Shown: positions 18,603 through 27,876, counted from the stretch's first letter. The stretch: DNA of 64,000 nucleotides from Caballeronia jiangsuensis (GCA_000648925.1 JFHF01000015.1:1-64000); one strand, 5' to 3'. Program-made: numbers and translations. Notes: generated by a model from the sequence alone, not told the origin.

Positions 18603-20411
18603 TCAACCGAACGTGAACGCGTACGCTTCGACCCCGGGGTCGAGAAATTCGATCGTGAACGTGCGATCCGCGACGGTGCCCGTCTGCCGCACGAGTTGAT
18701 AAAGGCGCTGCTCGGTCACAGTGCCGCTTCCGTCGGCCTGCACGTCGCTGCCGTGCGAAGCGCCCGGCGCCGCGCCGTCGATGCTCACGCGAAAGCGCAC
18801 GGGCTTGCCGTCCTTCGACGGTCCGAGCACGAGATGCAGGTCGCGCGCATGAAAGCGATAGACGATGCGGCCCTTCGTGCCTTCGAGAGTCGCATGTTCC
18901 GCGCCCACTTTCCACGGACCCGCGAGTCCCCAGTCGTTCACGTCGAGCGCTTTCGGCGCGGCATAGTCGTGGAGGCGATCGCGCGTTTCGCCGCCCGGCG
19001 ACATGAACTGCTCCGCGCGCTCGTAGCCGATATACGTCTCCGGCGAACGCATGTCCGTGTTGTCGGCCTGCATCATCGCGCCTTCGCCGATGGCATCGTC
19101 GGCGCTCTTCGACGTCATCGACATGGAAGGCGCTGCGCCGTGGCCCGCTTCGGCGAGCAGTTGCTGAATTACATGCTCGGAGTGCGCATAGTCGCCCTCG
19201 CCGAAGTGGTGATAGCGGATGTTGCCCTGCGCATCGATGAAATAGTGCGCCGGCCAGTACTGATTGTTCAGCGCGCGCCAGATCGCAAAGTTGTTGTCGA
19301 TGGCGACAGGATAGTCGATGCCGAGATCGTGAATCGCCTGCTTCACGTTATCGACGTTACGCTCGAATGCGAACTCCGGTGCATGCACGCCGATCACGAC
19401 GAGTCCCTGATCGCGGTACTTCTGCGCCCAGGTCTTCACATACGGCAGCGTGCGCAGGCAGTTGATGCACGAGTACGTCCATACATCGACGAGCACCACC
19501 TTGCCGCGCAACGCTTCCTTCGTGAGCGGCGGCGAGTTGAGCCATTGCACCGCGCCATCGAGCGACGGCAGCGTGCCTTCGACGGGCAGCGGCGCGGGAT
19601 TGGCCGACTTCGGCGGCTCGGTGCTCGCGCGCATCATCGCGCCATTGTTTGCGGGCTTTGCGGACATCATCATCGCGCCATTGTTTTTATCCGAGAGCTT
19701 GTCGACGAGTTGTTGTTCGATACCGGAGGTCGCGACCGTCGATACGCGAGCGAGCACGCCGGTATCGAGTCCGAGCGCGATCGCGACGACGCCGAGCAGC
19801 ATCGCCGCGCCGATGCCGCGCCGCACCCATTCGCCCGCGCCCAGCGAGCGCTTCATCGCGGCGAACACGCGTCCGCCGATCAGCAACGCGACCGCAAGCG
19901 AGGTCGCCGCACCGGCCGCGTAGGCGAGCAGCAGCAGCGTGGTGCCGGCGCTCGCGCCGTTGAGCGCGGCACCCGTCAGCACGAGGCCCAGGATCGGGCC
20001 CGCGCACGGCGCCCACAGCAGGCCCGTCGCGATGCCGAGCACGAACGATCCGCCGAAGCCCGGCTTGCCGTCGCCGCGCTGCGCGAAGGCGGTAAGGCGA
20101 TTGCCCGCGCTGACGAGCGGATGCATCACGCGCTCGGCGACGCCCGGCAAGAGCAGCGTGAGGCCGAACACCGCGAGCAGCACGATCGCGGCCCAGCGGC
20201 CGTATTGATTGGCCTGCGTGACCCAGCCGCCGCCCACGGCCGCGAGCGTCGCGACCACGGCGAACGTCAGGCCCATGCCCGCGAGCAGAGGCAGGCCGCT
20301 CTTCACGAACGGCTGGTCCGCGCGCGAGAACACGAAAGGAAGCACGGGCAGGATGCACGGACTGAGAATCGTCAGCGCGCCGCCGAGATAGGCAAGGACG
20401 ATAAGCAACAT
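18603..20411 (-). CDS. DipZ-type membrane disulfide transporter with a periplasmic thioredoxin domain
   Basis: A 602-residue fusion. Residues 1-220 are a CcdA/DsbD-like membrane domain with paired cysteines C19 (ILSPCILPV) and C136 (LWAPCAGPI). Residues 240-275 are a flexible linker holding two NNGAMM units. Residues 280-430 form a TlpA-like thioredoxin domain with C315-x-x-C318 (WTYSCINCLR), and a beta-rich C-terminal domain follows (about 470-602). It carries electrons from cytoplasmic thioredoxin to periplasmic partners. Flanked by exported msrB and msrA, it is the likely electron donor for both. Confidence 0.85.
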   Translation of the reverse strand: MLLIVLAYLGGALTILSPCILPVLPFVFSRADQPFVKSGLPLLAGMGLTFAVVATLAAVGGGWVTQANQYGRWAAIVLLAVFGLTLLLPGVAERVMHPLVSAGNRLTAFAQRGDGKPGFGGSFVLGIATGLLWAPCAGPILGLVLTGAALNGASAGTTLLLLAYAAGAATSLAVALLIGGRVFAAMKRSLGAGEWVRRGIGAAMLLGVVAIALGLDTGVLARVSTVATSGIEQQLVDKLSDKNNGAMMMSAKPANNGAMMRASTEPPKSANPAPLPVEGTLPSLDGAVQWLNSPPLTKEALRGKVVLVDVWTYSCINCLRTLPYVKTWAQKYRDQGLVVIGVHAPEFAFERNVDNVKQAIHDLGIDYPVAIDNNFAIWRALNNQYWPAHYFIDAQGNIRYHHFGEGDYAHSEHVIQQLLAEAGHGAAPSMSMTSKSADDAIGEGAMMQADNTDMRSPETYIGYERAEQFMSPGGETRDRLHDYAAPKALDVNDWGLAGPWKVGAEHATLEGTKGRIVYRFHARDLHLVLGPSKDGKPVRFRVSIDGAAPGASHGSDVQADGSGTVTEQRLYQLVRQTGTVADRTFTIEFLDPGVEAYAFTFG

Positions 20412-20451
20412 GATGTTGTCGGGTCGGGGTTGATCGTGGTGTGAGCGCGGT

Positions 20452-20967
20452 TCAGGCCGCGCCCGGCGTGAAAGTCATCGCGACGCCGTTCATGCAATAG
20501 CGCAGGCCCGTGGGCTTCGGACCGTCGTCGAAGACGTGGCCCAGATGACCGCCGCAGCGCCGGCAATGCACTTCCGTGCGCTCGATGCCGAACGAGCCGT
20601 CGATGCGCGTCGCGACCGCATGATCGAGCGGCGCCCAGAAGCTCGGCCAGCCCGTGTGACTATCGAACTTGGTGCGCGACGAGAACAGCGCCAGCTTGCA
20701 GCCCGCGCAACCGAACGTGCCCGCGCGATGCTCGTCGTTCAGCGGGCTGGTGTACGGCCGCTCGGTGCCCTCGCGCCGCAGCACGTCGAACTGCACCGGA
20801 TTCAGCAGGCGGCGCCATTCGTCCTCGCTATGGACGATTTCGAAGCGTTCCTGCGACGGCGCTTGCGGCCCGGAACCGGCCGCGAACGCGCGCAGGCGTC
20901 CGCCCAGCGCGAACGCGGCGGCGGCGGCCGCGGTGCCCGTCAGGAGAAAGCGGCGGCGGGTTTGCAT
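20452..20967 (-). CDS. msrB: Tat-exported peptide-methionine (R)-S-oxide reductase MsrB
   Basis: A 171-residue MsrB with a twin-arginine signal (QTRRRFLLTG then a long alanine-rich segment, cut near residue 30). Zinc ligands C87/C90 (CAGC) and C135/C138 (CRRC) and catalytic C158 (RYCMNG) are all present. It repairs the R form of oxidised methionine. Export by Tat suggests folding around its metal in the cytoplasm first. ATG 20967 starts exactly at the Tat signal; the longer frame is ignored. First gene of the msrB-dipZ-msrA unit. Confidence 0.9.
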   Translation of the reverse strand: MQTRRRFLLTGTAAAAAAFALGGRLRAFAAGSGPQAPSQERFEIVHSEDEWRRLLNPVQFDVLRREGTERPYTSPLNDEHRAGTFGCAGCKLALFSSRTKFDSHTGWPSFWAPLDHAVATRIDGSFGIERTEVHCRRCGGHLGHVFDDGPKPTGLRYCMNGVAMTFTPGAA

Positions 20968-21141
20968 GATGCGTGCCTCGTTTTCGAGTGGAATGCCTGC
21001 ATCGTAGTCGCGCGCGCATCCCCGAGTCCTCACCGAAAGTTAAATTAAATGTGATACTTCGGCGCGCGCTTTTCTGCACAATGGCACAGTCGCCCGTCCA
21101 TTTCTTCTATGGATAGGGCGAGCATCATTCGACATTCGCTC

Positions 21142-21873
21142 ATGGATCATCCGAAACGCATTCTGATCGTCGAAGACGACATGCATATCGCCGATGTGCT
21201 GAGTCTCAACCTGCGCGACGAGCGCTACGAAGTCGTGCATAGCGCCGATGGCGCCGAGGGCTTGCGCCTGCTGGAGCAGGGCGGCTGGGACGCGCTGATC
21301 CTCGATCTGATGCTGCCCGGCGTCGATGGCCTCGAAATCTGCCGCCGCGCGCGGGCCATGACACGCTACACGCCGATCATCATCACGAGCGCGCGTTCCA
21401 GCGAGGTGCATCGCATACTCGGTCTCGAACTCGGCGCGGACGACTATCTCGCGAAGCCGTTCTCGGTGCTCGAACTCGTCGCGCGTGTGAAAGCGTTGCT
21501 GCGCCGCGTCGATGCGGTGGCGAAGGACTCGCGGCTCGACACGGGGCGCATCGAGGTCGCGGGCATCGCGATCGATCCGCTCGCGCGCGAAGCATGGGTC
21601 GATGGCGCGCGCATCGAGCTCACGCCGCGCGAATTCGATCTGCTGTATCACTTCGCGCGTCATCCGGGCAAGGTGTTCTCGCGCATGGACCTGCTCAATG
21701 CGGTGTGGGGCTATCGGCATGAAGGCTACGAGCACACCGTCAACACGCATATCAACCGGCTGCGCGCGAAAGTGGAGAAGGATGCCGCCGATCCGAAGCG
21801 CATTCTCACGGTATGGGGCCACGGCTACAAGCTCGCGGCGCAATCGCCCGAAGGCAAGGACGCCGCGCCGTGA
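21142..21873 (+). CDS. OmpR-family response regulator
   Basis: A 243-residue regulator: receiver domain 1-120 (RILIVEDD, phosphorylated D55 in LILDLMLPG, AKPF lysine) and an OmpR-type winged helix 140-240 (LTPREFDLLYHFARHPGKVFSRMDLLNAVWG, then VNTHINRLRAKVE). It diverges from msrB across about 170 bp and is translationally coupled to the kinase gene that follows. The ATG at 21109 is also possible; neither start has a clear ribosome site, and 21142 gives the usual family N-terminus. Its position suggests it may control the methionine sulfoxide reductase operon, which is inference. Confidence 0.85.
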   Translation: MDHPKRILIVEDDMHIADVLSLNLRDERYEVVHSADGAEGLRLLEQGGWDALILDLMLPGVDGLEICRRARAMTRYTPIIITSARSSEVHRILGLELGADDYLAKPFSVLELVARVKALLRRVDAVAKDSRLDTGRIEVAGIAIDPLAREAWVDGARIELTPREFDLLYHFARHPGKVFSRMDLLNAVWGYRHEGYEHTVNTHINRLRAKVEKDAADPKRILTVWGHGYKLAAQSPEGKDAAP

Positions 21874-23405
21874 AGCTCACGCTGTCTCAACGGCTCTTCG
21901 CGGTGTTTTGCGTGCTGCTGCTCGCGTGCTGCGGCGCGTCGGCGTGGCTGCAAATCCGCGCGAGCGATCTGCGCGAGAAGGAGGTCATCCAGAGCCTCTC
22001 GCGCGAACTTGCGGCGCACATCGCCCATGACGGCGCGCTCGCCGGTGTGAACGGTTTCGACGCGCCCGCCGTGCGTCGTCTCTTCAGTCAGTTGATGGTC
22101 GTGAATCCGAGCGTCGAGGTCTATCTGCTCGATGACACGGGCCGCGTGCGCGCCGACGATGCGCCGCCCGGGCACGTGAAGCGCGATCGCGTCGATCTCG
22201 CGCCGGTGCGTCAATTTCTCGATGGCGCTCCGTTGCCGATCCTGGGCGACGATCCGCGCAGCGACGACAAGCGCAAGGTGTTCAGCGCCGCGCCGCTCGC
22301 CGCGCCCGGCAAGCCGCCGTTCGGCTATGTCTACGTGGTGCTGCTCGGCGAGGAGCATGACGCGCTGGCGGCGAAGGCATCGGCGAGCGCGGTGTTGCGC
22401 ACCACGCTCGCATCGATGGGCCTCGTCACCTTGCTCGGGCTCGTCGCGGGCGTGGTCGCGTTCGGGCTCGTCACGCGGCCGCTGCGACGGCTCACCGAAG
22501 CGATGCGCAAATTCGACGCGCGCGGCGCGCCCGCGGAACCGCCTTTGCCGTCGATGCAGAGAGCAAGCGCAGCCGGCGTGCGCGAGAACGAACGCGACGA
22601 GATCGTCGTGCTCGAAAGCGCGTTTGCGCAAATGGCCGAGCGCATCGGCGAGCAATGGCGCGCGCTTGGGCGACAGGATCGCGAGCGCCGCGAGATGGTC
22701 GCGAATATCTCGCATGATCTGCGCACGCCGCTGTCGTCGCTGCATGGCTATCTGGAAACGCTGTCGCTCAAGTCCGACACGCTTCCCGATACCGACCGGC
22801 GACGTTATCTGTCGATCGCGCTTGCGCAGAGCGCGAAGGTCGGTCATCTCGCGCAGTCGTTGTTCGAGCTCGCGAAGCTCGAACACGGCATGGTCGCGCC
22901 GGAAGCCGAACCGTTCTCGCTGACCGATCTCGTGCAGGACGTATTCGAGAAGTTCGAACTGTCCGCTCAGTCCCGGGGCGTGCACCTGAATGCGCAGATC
23001 GCGCCGCGCTTGCCGAGTGTCGTGGCGGATCTCGGCATGATCGAACGCGTGCTGACCAATCTGCTCGACAACGCGATTCGTCACACGCCCGCGCAAGGCA
23101 CGGTGGACGTGACGCTGGCACATGGGCGCGAACATGCCGATCGCGTCGAGGTCACGGTCAGCGACACCGGCACGGGCATTCCGCCCGCAATGCGGGAAGC
23201 GCTGTTCCAGCGTCCGTTCGCTTCAGGTGGCGCGCATCGTGGCGGACTTGGCCTGCTCATCGTGCAACGTATGCTGCAACTGCACGGCAGCCAGATTCGC
23301 ATGATCGATACGGAAGGCGCGGGCACGACCTTTCGCTTCGACTTGCCCGCCGCGGTCGCACAGACCGGCGACGGCGCGCCGCACGTGCACGGATGGCGCG
23401 GATAA
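21870..23405 (+). CDS. Sensor histidine kinase (EnvZ/BaeS type)
   Basis: A 511-residue membrane kinase. A first membrane segment (about 8-28), a periplasmic sensor of about 130 residues and a second membrane segment (about 180-202) are followed by a HAMP domain (LVTRPLRRLTEAM). The phospho-acceptor is H282 in ISHDLRTPLSSLHGYLETL, and the ATPase part has NLLDNAIRHTP and DTGTGIP. The start is a GTG at 21870 that overlaps the response-regulator stop (GTGA), so the pair is coupled. Partner of the regulator just upstream; signal unknown. Confidence 0.85.
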   Translation: MKLTLSQRLFAVFCVLLLACCGASAWLQIRASDLREKEVIQSLSRELAAHIAHDGALAGVNGFDAPAVRRLFSQLMVVNPSVEVYLLDDTGRVRADDAPPGHVKRDRVDLAPVRQFLDGAPLPILGDDPRSDDKRKVFSAAPLAAPGKPPFGYVYVVLLGEEHDALAAKASASAVLRTTLASMGLVTLLGLVAGVVAFGLVTRPLRRLTEAMRKFDARGAPAEPPLPSMQRASAAGVRENERDEIVVLESAFAQMAERIGEQWRALGRQDRERREMVANISHDLRTPLSSLHGYLETLSLKSDTLPDTDRRRYLSIALAQSAKVGHLAQSLFELAKLEHGMVAPEAEPFSLTDLVQDVFEKFELSAQSRGVHLNAQIAPRLPSVVADLGMIERVLTNLLDNAIRHTPAQGTVDVTLAHGREHADRVEVTVSDTGTGIPPAMREALFQRPFASGGAHRGGLGLLIVQRMLQLHGSQIRMIDTEGAGTTFRFDLPAAVAQTGDGAPHVHGWRG

Positions 23406-23510
23406 AAAAAAGCCCGACATTCCTGTCGGGCTGAATGGGATGGTCATCGCCTGCGCCTGATCGCGCCGTTGGAATGCGCGTGCGGCGTTGCCCGGTCTGA
23501 CCATCCGCGT
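23404..23510 (-). ncRNA. Possible small RNA with Rho-independent terminator, minus strand
   Basis: Read on the minus strand, GGATGGTCA (23498-23506) can pair perfectly with TGACCATCC (23438-23446), enclosing about 51 bases. A perfect 9-bp hairpin follows (AGCCCGACA, loop GGAA, TGTCGGGCT, 23411-23432) and then an unbroken run of eight T. This is the shape of a trans-acting small RNA ending in an intrinsic terminator. No promoter was identified, so the 5' end is a guess. The alternative is a plain bidirectional terminator of the kinase gene, but on the plus strand the hairpin has no T-tract. Confidence 0.35.
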
Positions 23511-24381
23511 GGACGTTCGAGTGAAAGCCGATTCGCAGCGGGCTGCAAGGCAGCGGTATCGAACCGCAATGCTGTCGGCGTCATGTGAGACGTTTTAGGC
23601 TCATAGCCTTAAACCAGTCTTAAGGACTGTGCCGTGCGTAGGGCCGTGCGTTAGGGAGCCACGGCAGACAAGACAATCGTTGCGCATTCGCTTAAGTGCG
23701 TTCTCTAAAGCGGCTTAATCGTTTCTTTTAGCGTTGCTTCCCGCTGCATTGCGAATACGCCAGGCTCGAAACTACGCAGAATGACAGCCACGTGAAAAAG
23801 CGCAGCGTTCTCCGATGCGGAAACTTTTCTTGGTTTCCCGCAATATGTTTGCTAGCATGTAATCGGGTCACAGCCGCCATGTGAGCTTTCGGTCAAAAGT
23901 ACGGCGCTGTGGCGTGGGATTCAATAGGGCCCATCGAGGCCAATTATGAGTAAAGCGCCCAAGATTGGCGCTTGCTATTGTATTGCCCGTACCATCGTAT
24001 TTCGTCAGTCCACTGCTGCGCAGGCGGCCGTGTGACATCGTGCGGGACGTCGCCGTGCATTGCGCAATACCTGATAAGCATCGACGTTTAACGTATTTCG
24101 CATTCTTGGCTACTTGCGCTGTTTCTTTTGGCGCGGGAAATAAAAACGCCTGGCTTTTATAAAACGTATTTAGCCGAAGTTTCGAAGACAGTGTGCTTTA
24201 GCGTAGCTGCGTTGTGCAACACATTTATAAAGATGCACACGAAGCGACGTCGCGCAGTAGCGAGCGTCGCGCATATCTCTTGGCGTCGCAGGTGATTTCC
24301 CGGCAACCGGTTACCGTCATCGATTTTTAGTGACGGTGGAATGTCGCACGCATACGATCCGCGCACAATGCGGGAGGACAT
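23406..24381. other. 976-bp region without a recognisable gene
   Basis: Base composition is more AT-rich than the surrounding genes. Apart from the candidate small RNA at the left end it contains hairpins at 23953-23973 (AAGCGCC-N7-GGCGCTT) and around 24313-24335 (CCGTCA...TGACGG, just before the next gene). A frame of 65 codons at 23965-24162 shows no family resemblance or ribosome site. I see no tRNA and no mobile element. Confidence 0.5.
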
Positions 24382-24777
24382 GTGGAAACGGAACTCAGTC
24401 AACGGCTTGCGAAAGCGCTATGGCGTTGTGCCGCGCGCGGGCATGTGCTGACCTATCAGCGTTTTCATGCGCAATGCGACAAGAGCGTGCCTTTGCCTCA
24501 GCGCTATGCCGCGCTGGAATCGGCGATCAAAACGCTCGGCGATGTAAGCAATCTCGACTACGGCGTGCTCATGGCGCTCGACAACGGCCTGCCGGGCGCG
24601 GAGTTCTTCCAGCGCTATCTGCGTTATCGTCATGGGGAATACGTGATGCAGATGGGCGATCCGAAATATCAACGGCAGACCCTCGCGCGCAAGCGTACGC
24701 TCGTCGCGCGCGAACGCGATCGCGTGTATGCCCATGCACGCACGATCGAAGAGGAAAGGGCGAGACAGGCAGCGTAG
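24382..24777 (+). CDS. Conserved-looking hypothetical protein, 131 residues
   Basis: A soluble, charged, helical protein (METELSQRLAKALWRCAARGH at the start, KYQRQTLARKRTLVARERDRVYAHARTIEEE at the end, which looks like a long helix). I do not recognise a family. It starts at GTG with GGAGG 4 bases upstream, which supports a real gene, and codon use is like its neighbours. It ends 8 bases before the converging LysR gene. Nothing in the context suggests a function. Confidence 0.55.
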   Translation: METELSQRLAKALWRCAARGHVLTYQRFHAQCDKSVPLPQRYAALESAIKTLGDVSNLDYGVLMALDNGLPGAEFFQRYLRYRHGEYVMQMGDPKYQRQTLARKRTLVARERDRVYAHARTIEEERARQAA

Positions 24778-24784
24778 CCGAAAA

Positions 24785-25696
24785 TCATGCCGGGGCCTCG
24801 TCTGTTTCCCCGAGGCCGGCCTGCGCCAGCACCCAGTCGCAGAAGCATTTCACTTTCTCGACTTCGCGTTCCTTGACGCGATAGGAAAGAAAGTGCGTCT
24901 CTTTGGCGAGCGGCGCGAATACACCCGCGCCGAGCTCGATCAGATCGCCGCGCGCAAGCTCGCGCTCGGCGAGGCGCGTCGTTTCCAGCGCGACGCCCAT
25001 GCCATCCACCGCCGCCGATATCGCGAGCGCCGCACGGTCGAACGAAGGGCGCGGCCCGCGCGGCATTTCGAGGCCGTTGAGCGCGAACCATCCCGGCCAT
25101 GTCACGCGGCTCAATTGCGAGTCGATCAGCGTCATCCTCGCGATCTGCTCCGCGGCCGGCACGCCATCCTTCAGGAGCGAGGGCGAACACATCGGGATGA
25201 TGCGCTCCGTGCCCAACGCGCGCGAGACGACGCCCGGGCGCTCATGCGCAAAGCCGTACGAGATGGCGACATCGACCTCACGGGCGCGGACGAGATCGGC
25301 GGGCTCTGCGTCCGATGACAAACGGATCGTCACGTTCGGATGCGTCTGCATGAATGCAGGCAGACGCGGCCCGAGCCATTTCACTGCGAAGCTCGGCGCG
25401 CAGTGAACGGCGAGCACTTGCGCGAGCGGATCGAGCGTCACTTCGGCGCAGGCGGCTTCGATCACATCGAACACACGTCCAAGGCTCTCATGCAGACGCC
25501 GGCCTTCGGATGTCGTCTCCACACGCCGGTTGCGCCGATGAAAAAGCGGCCTGCCGAAATACTGTTCGAGTTCCTTCACCTGATGGCTGATCGCCGATTG
25601 CGTGAGATGAAGCTCGCTCGCGGCAAGCGTAAAGCTTTCGAGCCGCGCGGCGGCTTCGAATGCGCGTAGGAGGACGAAGTTAGGGATGCGCCTCAT
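24785..25696 (-). CDS. LysR-family regulator, GcvA-like
   Basis: A 303-residue LysR regulator with the GcvA-type N-terminus RRIPNFVLLRAFEAAARLESFTLAASELHLTQSAISHQVKELE. The co-inducer domain runs from about residue 93 to 295. It diverges from an MFS transporter gene across 120 bp, the classic arrangement of a LysR activator with its target. Confidence 0.8.
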   Translation of the reverse strand: MRRIPNFVLLRAFEAAARLESFTLAASELHLTQSAISHQVKELEQYFGRPLFHRRNRRVETTSEGRRLHESLGRVFDVIEAACAEVTLDPLAQVLAVHCAPSFAVKWLGPRLPAFMQTHPNVTIRLSSDAEPADLVRAREVDVAISYGFAHERPGVVSRALGTERIIPMCSPSLLKDGVPAAEQIARMTLIDSQLSRVTWPGWFALNGLEMPRGPRPSFDRAALAISAAVDGMGVALETTRLAERELARGDLIELGAGVFAPLAKETHFLSYRVKEREVEKVKCFCDWVLAQAGLGETDEAPA

Positions 25697-25710
25697 GGAA
25701 ACACCTTATG

Positions 25711-25727
25711 CATGAGCCCTCGTCATG
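25711..25727. promoter_or_regulatory. Candidate LysR operator
   Basis: CATGA-GCCCTCG-TCATG, a perfect 5-bp inverted repeat with a 7-base spacer, 15 bases from the LysR start in the LysR/MFS divergent region. The span resembles a LysR site. Confidence 0.35.
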
Positions 25728-25816
25728 GTTCTATGAACAGGCATCGTTTGTCTTTCGGGTGCGAGGTGACGAACATGTGAGCGATCAAGACGCATCACAT
25801 AACCAGGAGACAGAGC

Positions 25817-27130
25817 ATGAGTTCCCACAGTCCGGTTGCGTATCTGACGGGCGACGAGTCGTCCACGTATGCGAAGGTGACATGGCGTCTGCTGCCATTT
25901 CTTTTCGTGTGTTACCTCTGCGCGTATCTCGATCGCATCAACGTGAGCTTCGCCAAGCTGCAGATGCTCAACGACCTGCATTTCAGCGAGGCCGTCTATG
26001 GCGCGGGCGCGGGCGTGTTCTTCGTCGGTTATCTGCTGTTCGAAGTGCCGAGCAATCTCATTCTGCTGCGCGTGGGCGCGCGCCGCTGGATCGCGCGCAT
26101 CATGGTGACGTGGGGCGTCATCTCGGCGGGCATGATGTTCGTCACCACGCCGACGAGCTTCTATGTCATGCGCTTTCTGCTCGGCGTTGCCGAGGCGGGC
26201 TTCATTCCCGCGATCCTGCTCTATCTCACGTACTGGTTTCCGGCATCGCGCAGAAGCAAGGTCACGGCGCTTTTCATGACAGGCATTCCGATGTCCGGCG
26301 TGGTCGGCGGTCCGCTGTCTGGGTGGATCATGACGCATATGAGCGGCGCGCACGGCATAGCGGGATGGCAATGGCTCTTCCTGCTCGAAGGCATTCCGAC
26401 AGCGATCTTCGGCGTGGTCGCGTACTTCTATCTCGACGACAAGGTGGCCGATGCGAAATGGCTCAGCGATTCGCAAAAGGCCATGCTCGAAGCCAATCTG
26501 CGCGACGAAAAGCCCGCTCATGCGCTGCATTCCGTGCGCGACGGTCTGCTGCATCCGAAGGTGTTGTTGCTCTCCGTGACTTACTTCTTCTTCACGATGG
26601 GCCTCTATGGCGTGAGCTTCTGGCTGCCGACGCTCGTGAAGGCGAGCGGCGTCACCGATCCGCTCAATATCGGCCTGCTCGCGGCGATTCCCTATGCGGC
26701 AGGCGCGATTGCGATGCTCGCAGTCGGCCATAGCTCCGACAAACATGGCGAGCGCCGCTGGCATCTGGCCGGCGCGGGCTTCGTCGGGGCGATCGGACTG
26801 TATCTGAGCGTGGTCTATGCGCACTCGACGCTCTTCGGCATGATCGGCCTCACGCTCGCGACGATGGGCGTCGTCACGACCATCTCGCAGTTCTGGGTCC
26901 TGCCTCCCGCGATTCTCAGCGGCGGCGCGGCGGCTGCGGGCCTGGCGCTCGCGAATTCGGTCGGCAGCATTTCGGGCGTCGTGAGTCCGTGGGTCATCGG
27001 CGTGATCCAGACGCATTCGGGCTCGACCGGCAGCGGCGTGCTGGGTCTCGCGGCGAGCTGCGTGATCGGCAGTCTGCTCGTGTTCGCCGTGCCGGCCGCG
27101 CTCGTGAACAGCCGCCGCCGCAACGATTGA
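25817..27130 (+). CDS. MFS transporter, anion:cation symporter (ACS) family
   Basis: A 437-residue inner-membrane protein with 12 predicted membrane segments. The family signature LDRINVSFAKLQMLNDLHFSEAVYGAGAGVFFVGYLLFEVPSN runs from about residue 35 to 80. ACS members import organic anions such as phthalate, tartrate, galactarate or 4-hydroxyphenylacetate. AGGAGA stands before the ATG. It precedes the GntR-controlled Rieske oxygenase genes and may import their aromatic-acid substrate. Confidence 0.85.
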   Translation: MSSHSPVAYLTGDESSTYAKVTWRLLPFLFVCYLCAYLDRINVSFAKLQMLNDLHFSEAVYGAGAGVFFVGYLLFEVPSNLILLRVGARRWIARIMVTWGVISAGMMFVTTPTSFYVMRFLLGVAEAGFIPAILLYLTYWFPASRRSKVTALFMTGIPMSGVVGGPLSGWIMTHMSGAHGIAGWQWLFLLEGIPTAIFGVVAYFYLDDKVADAKWLSDSQKAMLEANLRDEKPAHALHSVRDGLLHPKVLLLSVTYFFFTMGLYGVSFWLPTLVKASGVTDPLNIGLLAAIPYAAGAIAMLAVGHSSDKHGERRWHLAGAGFVGAIGLYLSVVYAHSTLFGMIGLTLATMGVVTTISQFWVLPPAILSGGAAAAGLALANSVGSISGVVSPWVIGVIQTHSGSTGSGVLGLAASCVIGSLLVFAVPAALVNSRRRND

Positions 27131-27149
27131 AGAACGCGCGCAGGGAAGG

Positions 27150-27173
27150 ACGGCCCCGTGAAGGCGGGGCCGT
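27150..27173. terminator. Bidirectional terminator
   Basis: Perfect 9-bp GC stem ACGGCCCCG, loop TGAAGG, CGGGGCCGT between the converging MFS gene (stop 27130) and the GntR gene (stop 27184). Confidence 0.7.
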
Positions 27174-27183
27174 TGGTCTGTCA

Positions 27184-27876
27184 TCACGTGGCGCCCGCTT
27201 CCCGGTCGCGCTGCTCGCTCAGCACGAGGCCGAGCCGCTCGACGAGATTCTTGCGCGCGTTCGCGGTATGCAGATCGGTGAGTTCCGCGGCGCGCTGTCC
27301 GTCGCCTTCGGTGATGGCGGTCGCGATGGCAGCGTGTTCGTCCCAGATCGATTTGCGTTGTCCCGATGCCTGAAGCACGGCGCCCATCACGCGGCGCAGA
27401 TGGACCCAGTGCGTTTGCGCGGTCTCGGCGATCAAAGGATTGCCCGACGCCGTATAGATCGCGTTGTGGAAGGCCATGTCGGCGTCGATCATCGCTTTCA
27501 CGTCGTCGCTCTTCGAGGCGCGCCTGCCGTTGGCGATGATCGATCTGTCGATCTTCGCTCCGCGTTCGGCGGCAAGGCGCGCAGCGAGCGAATCGAGCGC
27601 GCCGCGAATCTCATAGAGATGACTGATCCACGCGGGGTCGAGCGGGGTCACGAGCAGACCGCGTCCGGGGGCATCGACGACGAGGCCGTCTTTCTTCAAG
27701 AGACGCAGTGCCTGGAGAACGGGCGAGCGCGAGACGGCGAGCTGCTCGGCGATCTCTTCCTGCGTGATGCGCGTGCCGGGCGCGAGCGAACCGGAGCTGA
27801 TGGCGTCGAGCAGCACCTTGTAGACCTCGTCCACGTAGTCGGTGCGAGCCTGAAGCTTGAGAAGTTTGGCGGGCAT
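27184..27876 (-). CDS. GntR-family regulator (FCD domain)
   Basis: A 230-residue regulator. The winged helix is at about 12-78 (GTRITQEEIAEQLAVSRSPVLQALRLLKKDGL) and the FCD ligand domain from about 85 (SHLYEIRGALDSLAARLAAERG). It diverges from the Rieske oxygenase genes across 222 bp. Two similar 14-bp palindromes sit next to its own start and upstream of the oxygenase, so it probably represses both in the absence of an aromatic-acid inducer. Confidence 0.85.
   Translation of the reverse strand: MPAKLLKLQARTDYVDEVYKVLLDAISSGSLAPGTRITQEEIAEQLAVSRSPVLQALRLLKKDGLVVDAPGRGLLVTPLDPAWISHLYEIRGALDSLAARLAAERGAKIDRSIIANGRRASKSDDVKAMIDADMAFHNAIYTASGNPLIAETAQTHWVHLRRVMGAVLQASGQRKSIWDEHAAIATAITEGDGQRAAELTDLHTANARKNLVERLGLVLSEQRDREAGAT

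Noticed and set aside
23411..23432. Plain plus-strand terminator for the sensor kinase
   Set aside because: The hairpin is perfect, but the T-tract is only on the minus-strand side, so the stronger reading is a minus-strand terminator. A weak two-way role remains possible.
23965..24162. 65-codon frame in the 1-kb gap
   Set aside because: No ribosome site, no resemblance to a family and unlike codon use; kept as non-coding.
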